Of a stretch of DNA of 64,000 nucleotides, positions 27,227 to 35,975 are shown in pieces. A program made the translations under genes and the position numbers. The DNA comes from JAADFF01 sp013153035. GTDB lineage: Bacteria; Coprothermobacterota; Coprothermobacteria; Coprothermobacterales; JAADFF01. The stretch's first letter is position 1. Each line of letters starts with the position of its first letter. Location of the stretch: NCBI GenBank assembly GCA_026184435.1, contig CP046447.1; one strand, written 5' to 3'. The notes below the pieces were generated by a model. The model saw only the letters and a list, made by a program, of their open reading frames with translations, was not told where the DNA came from and ran no database searches.

Positions 27227-28750
27227 TTACTGACCTCCTTTCTCCAGGTAGGCAGTCAGTGCGTCTTTTATCTTCTTTTGTCTGGTAGCTCCTATACCAC
27301 GTACAGTAGATATAGAACCATCGTCTACCATGGCCTTTAGTTTTGCCACAGTATCAATACCAGCAGACTTTAATATCTTTACAAGAGTGTCATCAAGTCC
27401 AAGAGACTCAATAGATGCACTCTCATCAACGGCACTTTCTGCACTTACTGCCTCTGCTTCTTCTTTAGCTCCAGTGTATGACTGAATAACTTCAATAATC
27501 TTCTGGGCTCTGCTCTGGCCAATACCTTTAATTTCTGTTAGCTTTCCCTGATTAATAATCTCGACAAGCTGGCCTATTGTCTCTATACCCGCTTTCTTAA
27601 GATTCTTTTCTACTGGAGAGCCCAAACCTAACACACTTATATCTTCATTAAGTTTTTCATCCGACTCAATGGAAACAGTTGCCATAGGTGAAGTCTCCAC
27701 AAACAGTTCTTCACCACGCTCTTTCATCCAACGCTCCAAGGCCTCGATAATAGATTCTTTTCTCTTTGCACCAATATGTGGTATATGGTCAAGACCACCA
27801 GAACGTGTAATATCCACAAGTTCCTCAATAGTATCAATACCATGTCTTTGTAAAATCTCTGCCACAAGATCAGGCAAGCCCAATTCTGTAAGAGGAGTAT
27901 GAGACTGTATCTGCATGGGCATCTGCTGTTGAGTTTCATTGCTACGAGTATGATACTCTTCAACAGCATCATCAAGCATATCAAACAGTGTCAACCTATC
28001 TCTCATAATGGCTACCGCCTCTTTAAGGGCATCTATGGCAGAAACGGAACGATCTGTCCAAATCTCCATAACGAGCTGGTCATACTTAGAAGACTTACCT
28101 ACACGGGCAGGTACAACCTTGTATGCAACTCTTTTAACAGGAGAGAAGAAAGCATCAATAAAAATGATGTCTCTTCCGGCGTGCATAAAGTTATCGGTAG
28201 AGGTGGCATCAATAGTGATATAGTCTCTAATATGAGCACCACCAGGTGTAATCTCGGCAAAATGCTCTTTTACTTCTTCTTCTGTCATATAACCGCGTCC
28301 CTTGGCTACAAATATCTCCATCTTGACCTCAATGGGTTCAGTAATCTCAAAGAGTCTCAAATCACCATTGATAACTTCAACATCAGCAGAGCGGCTTATA
28401 TCAGAGGCCCTGACAACAGCAGGACCTGTTTTAGATATATACAAGGTCTTGAAATCACTATCTTCCAGTTTGACAACAAGGTTCTTCAGATTCATAGTAA
28501 TCTGAAGACCATCCTCATATATACCCTCAAGAGATGTAAATTCATGGTAAAAACCGCTGAGCTTATAAGCAATAGGTGCTGCTCCCTCAATAGAGGAAAG
28601 AAGCACTCTTCTCAGCATATTTCCTATTGTAATACCATAACCCTCATTAAGGGGTCCTATGCTAATACGAGCATAGTTGTACCCCTTTTCGGGGTCATCG
28701 TACATCTCTTCTACTTTTAGATTTATATCAGCAAGCGGTATAAGTTCCAT
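27227..28750 (-). CDS. rpoA: RNA polymerase alpha subunit with three tandem CTD-like modules
   Basis: 507 residues; usual alpha is about 310-330. Residues 1-235 are a normal assembly domain (LNEGYGITIGNMLRRVLLSS; KVEDSD-like loops; VVPARVGKSS). After a Gln-rich linker (about 265-285) there are three helix-hairpin-helix modules of about 58 residues, at 286-344, 369-427 and 446-504, each with the pattern L-G-L ... L-x-x-x-G-I-[DE]-T ... [HKR]-[IG]-I-G. Acidic or Ser/Glu-rich linkers of 19-25 residues separate them. In my alignment the positions of E. coli R265 and N268 are L/E, P/K and T/K. The canonical gene order (rpsD-rpoA-rplQ) argues that this is the sole alpha gene. The extra modules may bind regulators, RNA or AT-rich DNA; that is inference. 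Confidence 0.95.
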   Translation of the reverse strand: MELIPLADINLKVEEMYDDPEKGYNYARISIGPLNEGYGITIGNMLRRVLLSSIEGAAPIAYKLSGFYHEFTSLEGIYEDGLQITMNLKNLVVKLEDSDFKTLYISKTGPAVVRASDISRSADVEVINGDLRLFEITEPIEVKMEIFVAKGRGYMTEEEVKEHFAEITPGGAHIRDYITIDATSTDNFMHAGRDIIFIDAFFSPVKRVAYKVVPARVGKSSKYDQLVMEIWTDRSVSAIDALKEAVAIMRDRLTLFDMLDDAVEEYHTRSNETQQQMPMQIQSHTPLTELGLPDLVAEILQRHGIDTIEELVDITRSGGLDHIPHIGAKRKESIIEALERWMKERGEELFVETSPMATVSIESDEKLNEDISVLGLGSPVEKNLKKAGIETIGQLVEIINQGKLTEIKGIGQSRAQKIIEVIQSYTGAKEEAEAVSAESAVDESASIESLGLDDTLVKILKSAGIDTVAKLKAMVDDGSISTVRGIGATRQKKIKDALTAYLEKGGQ

Positions 28751-28765
28751 ATAAGCACCCCCTCA

Positions 28766-29377
28766 TTAACGGGAGTAGAACTCAATAATCAGCTGTGTAT
28801 TAACGGGCAGATTGGCTTCCTCTGCTGTAGGAAGTGCAATTACTCTACCCTTACCCTGCTCAAAGTCTACCTCAAGCCAAGAAGGTACACCTATCTTCTT
28901 GACTTCCTCCATTACCTTCTTTACATCAGGATTATTAAGCATCTTAGAAGAGATAGTAATCTCTTCACCTACATCAACAAGGAAAGAAGGAATATTGGTC
29001 TTTATACCATTAACCCTTACATGACCATGGGTGACCATTTGACGTGCCATTCTCCTCGTTGGTGCAAAGCCCATACGATATATAACATTGTCAAGTCTAC
29101 GCTCAAGAAGCTGAATAAGATAGTCACCAGTGGCCATCTTTCTCTGACGGGTGGCCTTTTCAAAATAGCGACGCATCTTTGTCTCAGATATCTGATAAAT
29201 TCTTTTCAGTTTCTGCTTCTCTCTAAGACGAATAGCATACTCAGTTGGTTTTGTACGAAGTTTCTTTGGTCTATTACCAGGTGGATTATTGAGCCTACCA
29301 CATCTACGCCATCTCTTCAGGCCCAAATCCACACCTTCTCTACGAGATAGTCTACATACAGGTCCAGTATATCTCAC
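28766..29377 (-). CDS. rpsD: 30S ribosomal protein S4
   Basis: 203 residues with the basic N-terminal domain (two Cys, in PVCRLSRREG and RRCGR, so a partial zinc motif only) and the S4 RNA-binding domain RLDNVIYRMGFAPTRRMARQMV. S4 nucleates 30S assembly and often represses its own operon. Confidence 0.97.
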   Translation of the reverse strand: MRYTGPVCRLSRREGVDLGLKRWRRCGRLNNPPGNRPKKLRTKPTEYAIRLREKQKLKRIYQISETKMRRYFEKATRQRKMATGDYLIQLLERRLDNVIYRMGFAPTRRMARQMVTHGHVRVNGIKTNIPSFLVDVGEEITISSKMLNNPDVKKVMEEVKKIGVPSWLEVDFEQGKGRVIALPTAEEANLPVNTQLIIEFYSR

Positions 29378-29392
29378 TATCCATCACCCTCC

Positions 29393-29788
29393 TTACATCC
29401 TACGTGGCTTTGGTGGTCTGCATCCGTTGTGAGGAATTGGTGTCACGTCACGGATACCCTTAATTTCAAGACCGGCACTCTGAATAGCACGAATAGCCGT
29501 TTCACGGGAAGAACCAGGACCCTTAACCCAAACCTCTACCTCTTTCATGCCATACATCTGCTGGACCTTCTTGGCAGCCTGCTCGGCAGCAAGCTGTGCA
29601 GCATAAGGAGTACCCTTCCTGGTACCCTTAAAACCTGCTGTACCACCACTTGCCCATGCAAGAGTATTACCCTGAGGGTCTGTAATGGTAATAATTGTAT
29701 TATTGAAAGTTGCGTGAATATGGGCGATACCGAATGGTACCTGCCTTCTTGCACGCTTCTTTGTTGTGCCTCTTCTTCTCCTAGCCAC
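29393..29788 (-). CDS. rpsK: 30S ribosomal protein S11
   Basis: 131 residues with HIHATFNNTIITITD and the conserved C-terminal DVTPIPHNGCRPPKPRRM. It forms part of the 30S platform. Confidence 0.97.
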   Translation of the reverse strand: MARRRRGTTKKRARRQVPFGIAHIHATFNNTIITITDPQGNTLAWASGGTAGFKGTRKGTPYAAQLAAEQAAKKVQQMYGMKEVEVWVKGPGSSRETAIRAIQSAGLEIKGIRDVTPIPHNGCRPPKPRRM

Positions 29789-29805
29789 AGATCATCTACC
29801 TCCTT

Positions 29806-30186
29806 TTACTTCTTAGGTGCTTTCTTCTTACCGGCGACGGTCTTCTTCGGACCTTTACGAGTACGAGCATTTGTTCTTGTTCTCTGGCCCCTAACAGGAA
29901 GTCCCATCTTATGTCTGAGACCTCTATAACATTTAATTTCAATAAGACGACGGATATTCATGGCAATCTCTCTACGGAGATCACCCTCTACTACATAGTG
30001 CTCTCTTATGTAGTTCTCAAGAGTCTGAATTTCCTCATCTGTCAGCTCATTGACCTTCTTCATTGGGTCAATACCTGTAGCCTCTAAAATCTCCTTTGCA
30101 CGAGCACGGCCAATACCATAAATGTAAGGCAGGGCAAATTTGATTCTTTTATTCCTTGGCAAATCTACACCAACTATACGAGCCAC
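29806..30186 (-). CDS. rpsM: 30S ribosomal protein S13
   Basis: 126 residues. The GTG at 30186 (giving MARIVGVDLPRNKRI) is seven bases after GGAGGTG and is preferred to a TTG two codons upstream. GIGRARAKEILEATGID and RGLRHKMGLPVRGQRTRTNARTRKG (split by position) mark S13, which contacts tRNA at the P site. Confidence 0.97.
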   Translation of the reverse strand: MARIVGVDLPRNKRIKFALPYIYGIGRARAKEILEATGIDPMKKVNELTDEEIQTLENYIREHYVVEGDLRREIAMNIRRLIEIKCYRGLRHKMGLPVRGQRTRTNARTRKGPKKTVAGKKKAPKK

Positions 30187-30204
30187 TATCAAACACCTCC
30201 TACA

Positions 30205-30321
30205 TTATTTACCCTGACGCTGTTTATGCTTAGGATTTTCACAGATAACATAAACACGTCCTTTTCTTCTTACTATCTGACACTTGTTGCAAATCTTCTT
30301 GACAGAAGGTCTTACCTTCAT
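30205..30321 (-). CDS. rpmJ: 50S ribosomal protein L36
   Basis: A 38-residue gene between infA and rpsM. The translation starts MKVRPSVKKICNKCQIVRR and continues with KGRVYVICENPKHKQRQGK. The zinc ligands C11, C14, C27 and H32 are all present, so this is the zinc-bearing form. GGAGAG-type ribosome-binding sequence lies upstream of the ATG. Confidence 0.96.
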   Translation of the reverse strand: MKVRPSVKKICNKCQIVRRKGRVYVICENPKHKQRQGK

Positions 30322-30342
30322 ACTCCTCTACCTCCCTTCAAT

Positions 30343-30606
30343 CTATCCAATCCTGTAAGTTATACGGCCTTTCTCCAAGTCATAAGGAGAAATCTCTACT
30401 TTCACCCTATCTCCTTCAACAACCCTGATGTAGTTCATACGCATTTTCCCTGAAAGATAAGCAATAATCGTAATACCATTGTCAAGTTTCACCCTAAAGT
30501 GGGCATTTGGCAAGGCTTCAACAACAACGCCTTCCATTTCAAAAAATTCTTTTTTCTTCTCGCCGCTCTGCTGTTTGGCTTTTTTGTTTTTCTTTGCCTT
30601 TCCCAC
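30343..30606 (-). CDS. infA: Translation initiation factor IF-1 with Lys-rich N-terminal extension
   Basis: 87 residues if started at the GTG at 30606, which lies one base after the stop of the KOW gene with GGGTGG upstream; an ATG eight codons earlier has no ribosome-binding site. The core from EFFEMEGVVVEALPNAHFRV to YDLEKGRITYRIG is a full S1-like IF-1 (about 70 aa). It is preceded by a tail of about 20 residues with many Lys (GKAKKNKKAKQQSGEKKK), absent from ordinary IF-1. Confidence 0.93.
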   Translation of the reverse strand: MGKAKKNKKAKQQSGEKKKEFFEMEGVVVEALPNAHFRVKLDNGITIIAYLSGKMRMNYIRVVEGDRVKVEISPYDLEKGRITYRIG

Positions 30607-30607
30607 C

Positions 30608-30868
30608 TCAGGCCACCCTACCTCTCTCATTAAGTTTTTTCAGCACGCCATCAACCTCCTTAAAAAGCAGTTTGTCCAAATGCATGTTCACTTTCTGAAC
30701 ATGCTTCATATTTTTTCGCTTTAGGCGCTTCATGCCATACTTCGGTCCAGCAAGATACAAAAAGCGCCCGCAGCGATCAACGACAACATAAAACGTACCA
30801 ACATCTTTTCCCGCTGTTGATTTTACTACATCTCCCACTTTATACCTACTACTCGTCGCACTATGCAC
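30608..30868 (-). CDS. KOW domain RNA-binding protein (L14e-like)
   Basis: About 86 residues. YKVGDVVKSTAGKDVGTFYVVVD is a KOW motif of the L14e/L6e type, followed by a basic stretch (KRLKRKNMKHVQK) and a C-terminal helix. A protein of this type between map and infA is common in Clostridia-like and some thermophilic bacteria, where it is presumed to bind ribosomal RNA. The GTG start at 30868 is a choice: GGAGGT is 12 bases upstream, rather far. Confidence 0.8.
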   Translation of the reverse strand: MHSATSSRYKVGDVVKSTAGKDVGTFYVVVDRCGRFLYLAGPKYGMKRLKRKNMKHVQKVNMHLDKLLFKEVDGVLKKLNERGRVA

Positions 30869-30918
30869 TATTATACAACAACCTCCATATAAATACAATA
30901 GCAAAACACACCTAAAAC

Positions 30919-31659
30919 CTATATCTTTGTCATAATCTCATAACCATCTTTCAGTATTGCAATGGTATGCTCAAAATGAGCTGCCGGCTTTTTATAAATA
31001 CTATACACGGTCCAGCCATCATCTGCAACTTTAACAGAACAATCTTCATATGCAACAACCATAGGTTCGATAGCTATAAATTGACCTTCTTTTAGACGAG
31101 GTCCTACACCTTTCTGACCATAATTAAAAATCGGAGGCTCCATATGAAGCTTACGACCAATACCATGACCTGTATAGTCACGAAGCACACAGAAACCCGC
31201 CTGTTTCACAGTTTTCTCAACAACCTCTCCTATATCACCTGTATGAATACCTGCTTTGACAATAGCAATAGCATTATAAAGGGCCTTCTCAGTAACCTCC
31301 ATGAGTTTTTGCTTTTCCTCAGAAACTTTACCAACAGGCACGGTAAATGCCATATCGGCATACCAACCTTTATAAGACAAACCAATATCTATAGATACAA
31401 TATCTCCAGGAAGTAGTGGCTTATTCCCAGGAATACCATGAATAACAACCTCATTGACAGAGAAACAAATAGTAGCTGGGAAACCGCCATAACCTTTGAA
31501 AGCAGGAATGCTATTTCTCTTTTTTATCTCCCTTTCGGCAATTTCATCAAGTTCCTTGCCTGTAATACCAGGAGCAATATGTTCTTTTAAAATTTCTGAT
31601 ACCTCAGCAAGTCTCTTACCAGCTTCTCTCATACCCTTCAGGGTACTTGTATCTATCAC
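30919..31659 (-). CDS. map: Methionine aminopeptidase type I
   Basis: 246 residues. Metal ligands appear in VSIDIGLSYKGWYADMAFT (two Asp), GHGIGRKLHMEP (His), IAIEPMV (Glu) and SAHFEHTI-like AAHFEHTIAI (His/Glu). There is no N-terminal zinc extension, so it is type Ia. It removes initiator Met from new proteins. Its ATG overlaps the adk stop. Confidence 0.96.
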   Translation of the reverse strand: MIDTSTLKGMREAGKRLAEVSEILKEHIAPGITGKELDEIAEREIKKRNSIPAFKGYGGFPATICFSVNEVVIHGIPGNKPLLPGDIVSIDIGLSYKGWYADMAFTVPVGKVSEEKQKLMEVTEKALYNAIAIVKAGIHTGDIGEVVEKTVKQAGFCVLRDYTGHGIGRKLHMEPPIFNYGQKGVGPRLKEGQFIAIEPMVVAYEDCSVKVADDGWTVYSIYKKPAAHFEHTIAILKDGYEIMTKI

Positions 31660-32282
31660 TCTAATGCCTCCTTCAATCTCTTGTAAACCTCTTCAATAGA
31701 ACCTACCCCATCCACAGCCACGTAAATACCCTTCTTTTTATACCAATTTATTACAGGATCGGCATATTTGTGATACTCTTCCAGTCTTCTACGAACAGTT
31801 TCTTCGTTATCATCCGCTCTCTTTTCAAGAGTAGCACCATCATTGGGGCATTTTCCCGGCTTGTTGCTAACATAACCACAAATAGGACACACATACCTGT
31901 TGGTAAGGCGACGGATAACTTCCTCTTCAGGTACAACGATCTCTACAAATTTATATACCTCATATCCAAACTCCTTAGCAATATCATCAAGAATTTCTGC
32001 CTGTTTAACTGTTCGGGGAACCCCATCAAGGAGTAGTTTTTCCGGATAGCCCATCTTGGCTATCTCATCTTTGACAATTTCCATAACAAGCTCATCAGAT
32101 ACAAGTCCACCACTTTTAACAATGGCCTCCACCTGCTTACCCAGTGGTGTACCTTCACGAATGTTTCTACGGAACACCTCGCCAGTTGAAAGCCAGGCAA
32201 ATCCATCGTTTTTAACAAGCAAAGAGGCCTGTGTCCCCTTACCAGACCCCGGTGGTCCAAAGAGAATATACATCTTCTTCAC
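31656..32282 (-). CDS. adk: Adenylate kinase, zinc-LID form
   Basis: 208 residues from the GTG at 32282, eight bases after GGGGG. The P-loop is FGPPGSGKGTQ and the LID carries CPICGYVSNKPGKCPND, a C-C-C-D zinc site typical of Gram-positive and thermophilic enzymes. It balances AMP, ADP and ATP. It sits in the usual secY-adk-map order, overlapping map by four bases. Confidence 0.96.
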   Translation of the reverse strand: MKKMYILFGPPGSGKGTQASLLVKNDGFAWLSTGEVFRRNIREGTPLGKQVEAIVKSGGLVSDELVMEIVKDEIAKMGYPEKLLLDGVPRTVKQAEILDDIAKEFGYEVYKFVEIVVPEEEVIRRLTNRYVCPICGYVSNKPGKCPNDGATLEKRADDNEETVRRRLEEYHKYADPVINWYKKKGIYVAVDGVGSIEEVYKRLKEALE

Positions 32283-32311
32283 ATTCTCCACCCCCTGAGG
32301 AGATATTAATT

Positions 32312-32353
32312 AAGGGCAGCCTCAACCCCGTATTAGAGGTTGAGGTAGCCCTT
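32312..32353 (-). promoter_or_regulatory. Long hairpin spanning the secY stop and secY-adk gap
   Basis: On the minus strand AAGGGC-CCTCAACC pairs with GGTTGAGG-GCCCTT, broken by one two-base internal loop, with the secY stop codon in the apical loop. No T-run follows, so it is more likely an mRNA processing, stability or attenuation element than a full terminator. Confidence 0.6.
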
Positions 32354-33643
32354 GAAGTGACGAAGCTGAATATAGGACTCGATTTGCCTATATGTCTCGA
32401 TGGCAACACCAACGACAATCAGTAGTGATGTACCACCGAAGAAGAACAGTCTTGCGGTAGTCATACCACTAAACATGTACTTCATAATGATATATGGAAG
32501 TACTGCCAAGATGCCAAGGAATATGGCTGTTGGCAGTGTAAGTGTGTTGATAACCTTGGCAAGATAGTCGGCTGTGGGCTTTCCTGGACGAATACCGGGG
32601 ATATATCCACCATACTTCTGGATATTCTCGGCAATTTCTTCTGGGTTATAGGTAATAGAGTTGTAGAAGTAGGTGAAGAAAACAACAAGCAAGAACATAA
32701 CGATGTAATACCAAATACTATTGGCAAATTTATACCAACCCAGTAGTGGCCCCCACTGAGGATTGTTTTTAGCATAGGCAATAATCTGAAGAATAACCTG
32801 AGGTGCATAAAGCATAGACATGGCAAAGATGATAGGAAGCACACCAGCCTGAATCAGCCTAATAGGAAGGTATGTAGACTGACCACCATATACCCTTCTA
32901 CCTCTAACCTGTCTAGCATACTGGATAGGCACTCTTCTCTCAGCAAGGTATGCGTAGATAGTAAAGTACATAACAACGATACCACCAATAATGGCAAGAA
33001 TAATCTTAATCCATGTCTGAACGTCACCGGCAGCTCCTGTAATGTATTGATACATGCCCACAAAGAAGGAGTTAACAATACCAATGAAGATAACCAAAGA
33101 CACACCATTACCGATACCAATAGTGGTAAAGACTTCACCAAGCCAGATAAGAAGCATACTACCGGCAGTAAGAACAAGTGTTGTGGTGAGAATGGTCATG
33201 CCGTTATTATCGATAAAGCCCTGATTGGCAAAGAGCTTGGCAAGTCCCCATCCCTGAAGTAGGGCAAGGGCAATGGCCAGCCATCTAACATATTTTTGCA
33301 GCTTCTTTCTTCCCTCTTCACCCTCTTCTTTGGCAAGTCTCTCAAGAGAGGGAATAACAACTGTTAATAGCTGCATGATAATCGATGCATTGATGTATGG
33401 CAGAACACCCATGGCAAATATAGCCACATTATTTGTTCTACCACTACCAGAGAAGAAACTCAGAAGAGTGAAAAGGTCGCTAAGACCTCCACTCTTCTGA
33501 ACTGCCTGATTCAGCACTTCCCATTTAAAGCCCGGAATAGGAATGAAAGAACCTATTCTGAACAGGGCAATAAAGATCAGTGTATTGATGATTCTTCTGC
33601 GTGTTTCAGGAATCTTCCACGCAGATATAAATGTCTTAAACAT
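32333..33643 (-). CDS. secY: Preprotein translocase subunit SecY
   Basis: 436 residues with ten membrane segments. It includes IPIPGFKWE early, SGSGRTNNVAIFAMGVLPYINASI (plug and helix 2 area), YARQVRGRRVYGGQSTYLP (cytosolic loop) and the C-terminal loop IRPGKPTADYL. It forms the protein-export channel with SecE, whose gene is not here. It overlaps rplO by eight bases. Confidence 0.97.
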   Translation of the reverse strand: MFKTFISAWKIPETRRRIINTLIFIALFRIGSFIPIPGFKWEVLNQAVQKSGGLSDLFTLLSFFSGSGRTNNVAIFAMGVLPYINASIIMQLLTVVIPSLERLAKEEGEEGRKKLQKYVRWLAIALALLQGWGLAKLFANQGFIDNNGMTILTTTLVLTAGSMLLIWLGEVFTTIGIGNGVSLVIFIGIVNSFFVGMYQYITGAAGDVQTWIKIILAIIGGIVVMYFTIYAYLAERRVPIQYARQVRGRRVYGGQSTYLPIRLIQAGVLPIIFAMSMLYAPQVILQIIAYAKNNPQWGPLLGWYKFANSIWYYIVMFLLVVFFTYFYNSITYNPEEIAENIQKYGGYIPGIRPGKPTADYLAKVINTLTLPTAIFLGILAVLPYIIMKYMFSGMTTARLFFFGGTSLLIVVGVAIETYRQIESYIQLRHFKGYLNL

Positions 33644-34094
33644 TGTCTATCACCTCAACGGTGCCTCCGGCTTTCTCTATCTTTTCTTTGGCAGACTGAG
33701 AAATAGCATGCACCTTGACGTGAAACTTCTTGGTCACCTCGCCTCTACCCAGAAGTTTAATGCCATCTCTCATCTGCTTGACAATACCCCTTTCTTTAAG
33801 AACTTCAGGGGTAATCTCGGCACCGTCTTCGAACCTCTCTTCAAGAAGTTCTACATTGATAACGACATAGTCCTTCTTGAATGGATAGTTTTTAAACCTC
33901 CACAGCTTCGGAATTCTCTTATAGAAAGGTGTCTGACCACCTTCAAAACCTCTCTTGTTCACACCTCCGGAACGCGCCTTCTGTCCCTTATGACCTCTTC
34001 CAGAGGTTTTGCCGTGGCCGGAGGATATACCACGGCCTATTCTCTTGCGTCTTCTAACAGCACCTGGTGCTGGAGCAAGCTCGTGAAGTCTCAT
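33636..34094 (-). CDS. rplO: 50S ribosomal protein L15
   Basis: 152 residues from the ATG at 34094. The Gly/Arg-rich N-terminus (RRKRIGRGISSGHGKTSGRG) and FEGGQTPFYKRIPK identify L15. It follows rpsE directly, with only 15 bp between; rpmD (L30), usually located here, is absent. Confidence 0.97.
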   Translation of the reverse strand: MRLHELAPAPGAVRRRKRIGRGISSGHGKTSGRGHKGQKARSGGVNKRGFEGGQTPFYKRIPKLWRFKNYPFKKDYVVINVELLEERFEDGAEITPEVLKERGIVKQMRDGIKLLGRGEVTKKFHVKVHAISQSAKEKIEKAGGTVEVIDNV

Positions 34095-34109
34095 AATCTT
34101 CACCTCCCA

Positions 34110-34610
34110 TTACCTTTCAAGGAGTTCCTTGACATCTTTACCCCTGAGTTTAGCAACTTCGTCTGGAGTACGGAGATTCTTAAGAGCATTAATTGTTGCA
34201 TATGCGAGATTGGTAGCATTGGTAGAACCCTGGGCCTTAGAAATAATATCGTGATATCCAGCAAGCTCCAGTATCATACGAACAGTTCTACCTGCAATAA
34301 GACCGGTACCCCTAACAGCAGGCTTAAGAAGAATACGAGATGTATTCAGCTTACCCTCAACAGTATGAGGAATTGTTGTTCCTGCCATAGGTACCTTTAC
34401 TAAATTCTTCTTTGCCTTCTGTATAGCCTTAACAACAGCATCAGGCACTTCAGATGCCTTGCCAAGACCTATACCAACTCTACCCTTGCCATCGCCAACA
34501 GCAACAAGAACTCTAAATCTCATACGCTTACCTCCGGCAACAACACGGGTAACCCTTTTAATCTCTATTATCTTTTCCTGAAATTCGCTATCCTGTCTTG
34601 GTCTTGCCAC
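34110..34610 (-). CDS. rpsE: 30S ribosomal protein S5
   Basis: 166 residues with the dsRBD-like N-terminal half (EKIIEIKRVTRVVAGGKRMRF) and GTGLIAGRTVRMILELAGYHD in the C-terminal half. S5 acts in decoding accuracy. Confidence 0.97.
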   Translation of the reverse strand: MARPRQDSEFQEKIIEIKRVTRVVAGGKRMRFRVLVAVGDGKGRVGIGLGKASEVPDAVVKAIQKAKKNLVKVPMAGTTIPHTVEGKLNTSRILLKPAVRGTGLIAGRTVRMILELAGYHDIISKAQGSTNATNLAYATINALKNLRTPDEVAKLRGKDVKELLER

Positions 34611-34625
34611 GCCAGTAGCACCTCC

Positions 34626-34994
34626 TTAGAACTCAAGTCCGGCTTCTCTTGCAGCCTCTGCAAGAGCCTGGACTCGTCCCTGATACTTAAAGCCGCCTCT
34701 ATCAAAGACAACTTTCTTTATACCCTTCTCGAGAGCACGCTCGGCAATAACTTTGCCGAGATATTTGGCTTGCTCTGTTTTGCTCATGCCCTTGATAGCT
34801 TCCTGTATTGCCTTCTCATTGGTAGCTGCAGAAACAAGGGTATGCCCTATCTCGTCATTTATTATCTGCACATACATATGCTTAAGGCTCTTATATATAG
34901 CCATGCGAGGACGTTCTGCGGTACCAAACACGCTTTTGCGTATCCTTCTATGCCTCTTTACCCTTTTCTCTTTTCTATTTACAGGTGTGTACAC
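34626..34994 (-). CDS. rplR: 50S ribosomal protein L18
   Basis: 122 residues starting with GTG after GGGAGGTG. It has RIRKSVFGTAERPRMAIYKS and a C-terminal VVFDRGGFKYQGRVQALAEAAREAG, the L18 5S rRNA-binding signature. Confidence 0.97.
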   Translation of the reverse strand: MYTPVNRKEKRVKRHRRIRKSVFGTAERPRMAIYKSLKHMYVQIINDEIGHTLVSAATNEKAIQEAIKGMSKTEQAKYLGKVIAERALEKGIKKVVFDRGGFKYQGRVQALAEAAREAGLEF

Positions 34995-35010
34995 TACTGT
35001 TCACCTCCCA

Positions 35011-35553
35011 TTACTTACCAACGGTCTTACCAGGACGCAGTACTCTATGTTCGCCCTCGTACCAAATACCTTTACCCTTATATGGGTCAGGTATTCTCCA
35101 TCTACGGACGTTGGCAGCAAACTGTCCAACTCTCTCTTTATCAATACCCTTAATGATAATCTGGTCGGGGTTTGGTACCTCTATGGTAATATCTTCTGGT
35201 GGCTCGATCTCAACATCGTGAGATAAACCAAGACGCATAACAAGTTTCTTACCCTTCAGATCAGCTCTATAACCAACACCTTTAATGATGAGTTTAATCT
35301 GAAAACCTTGGGATACACCAATAACCATATTATTAATAAGAGCCCTTGTTGTACCATGAAGAGCCTTAACCTCTTTCTCATCATTAGGTCTTTCCACAAT
35401 AACCTGACCATCCTCAACCTTAATAATCATTCTTGGGTCAAACTTCTTCTGCAGTGTACCCTTAGGGCCCTTAACGATTACTGTGTTGTCAGGCTGAACA
35501 GTAACCTCTACACCCTTAGGTATTATCACTGGCTTTTTACCTATACGAGACAT
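35011..35553 (-). CDS. rplF: 50S ribosomal protein L6
   Basis: 180 residues in two repeated L6 domains: MSRIGKKPVIIPKGVEV at the start and the C-terminal PDPYKGKGIWYEGE motif. Confidence 0.97.
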   Translation of the reverse strand: MSRIGKKPVIIPKGVEVTVQPDNTVIVKGPKGTLQKKFDPRMIIKVEDGQVIVERPNDEKEVKALHGTTRALINNMVIGVSQGFQIKLIIKGVGYRADLKGKKLVMRLGLSHDVEIEPPEDITIEVPNPDQIIIKGIDKERVGQFAANVRRWRIPDPYKGKGIWYEGEHRVLRPGKTVGK

Positions 35554-35566
35554 TCGCTATCCCCCC

Positions 35567-35965
35567 TTAGACCACATATGCAATAATTTCGCCGCCAACA
35601 CCAAGCTCTCTTGCCTCTTTGTCGGACAGGACACCTTTACTGGTTGTGAGGATAGCAATACCAAGGCCATTCATAACCTTTGGTATATTGTCCTTGTCAA
35701 CATACAGGCGGCGACCAGGTTTAGATACTCTCTTAACATCGTTGATTAGACGCTCTTTGTTAGGACCATACTTCATAAATACCCTGATGTATTTCTTGCC
35801 ATCTACCTCATACTCTTCATAATCGTTGATAAAACCTTCATCCTTAAGAACACGAAGCACATTCATCTTGTACTTAGAATGAGGGATACCCTCTACCTTC
35901 TCGTGATATCTCATACTTGCATTTTTCAGTCTTATGAGAAGATCTCCAATAGGATCTGTCAACAT
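35567..35965 (-). CDS. rpsH: 30S ribosomal protein S8
   Basis: 132 residues from the ATG at 35965 (MLTDPIGDLLIRLKNASM). The C-terminal GIAILTTSKGVLSDKEAREL is diagnostic. In E. coli S8 represses the spc operon; no such site was identified here. Confidence 0.97.
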   Translation of the reverse strand: MLTDPIGDLLIRLKNASMRYHEKVEGIPHSKYKMNVLRVLKDEGFINDYEEYEVDGKKYIRVFMKYGPNKERLINDVKRVSKPGRRLYVDKDNIPKVMNGLGIAILTTSKGVLSDKEARELGVGGEIIAYVV

Positions 35966-35975
35966 CGCCATCACC

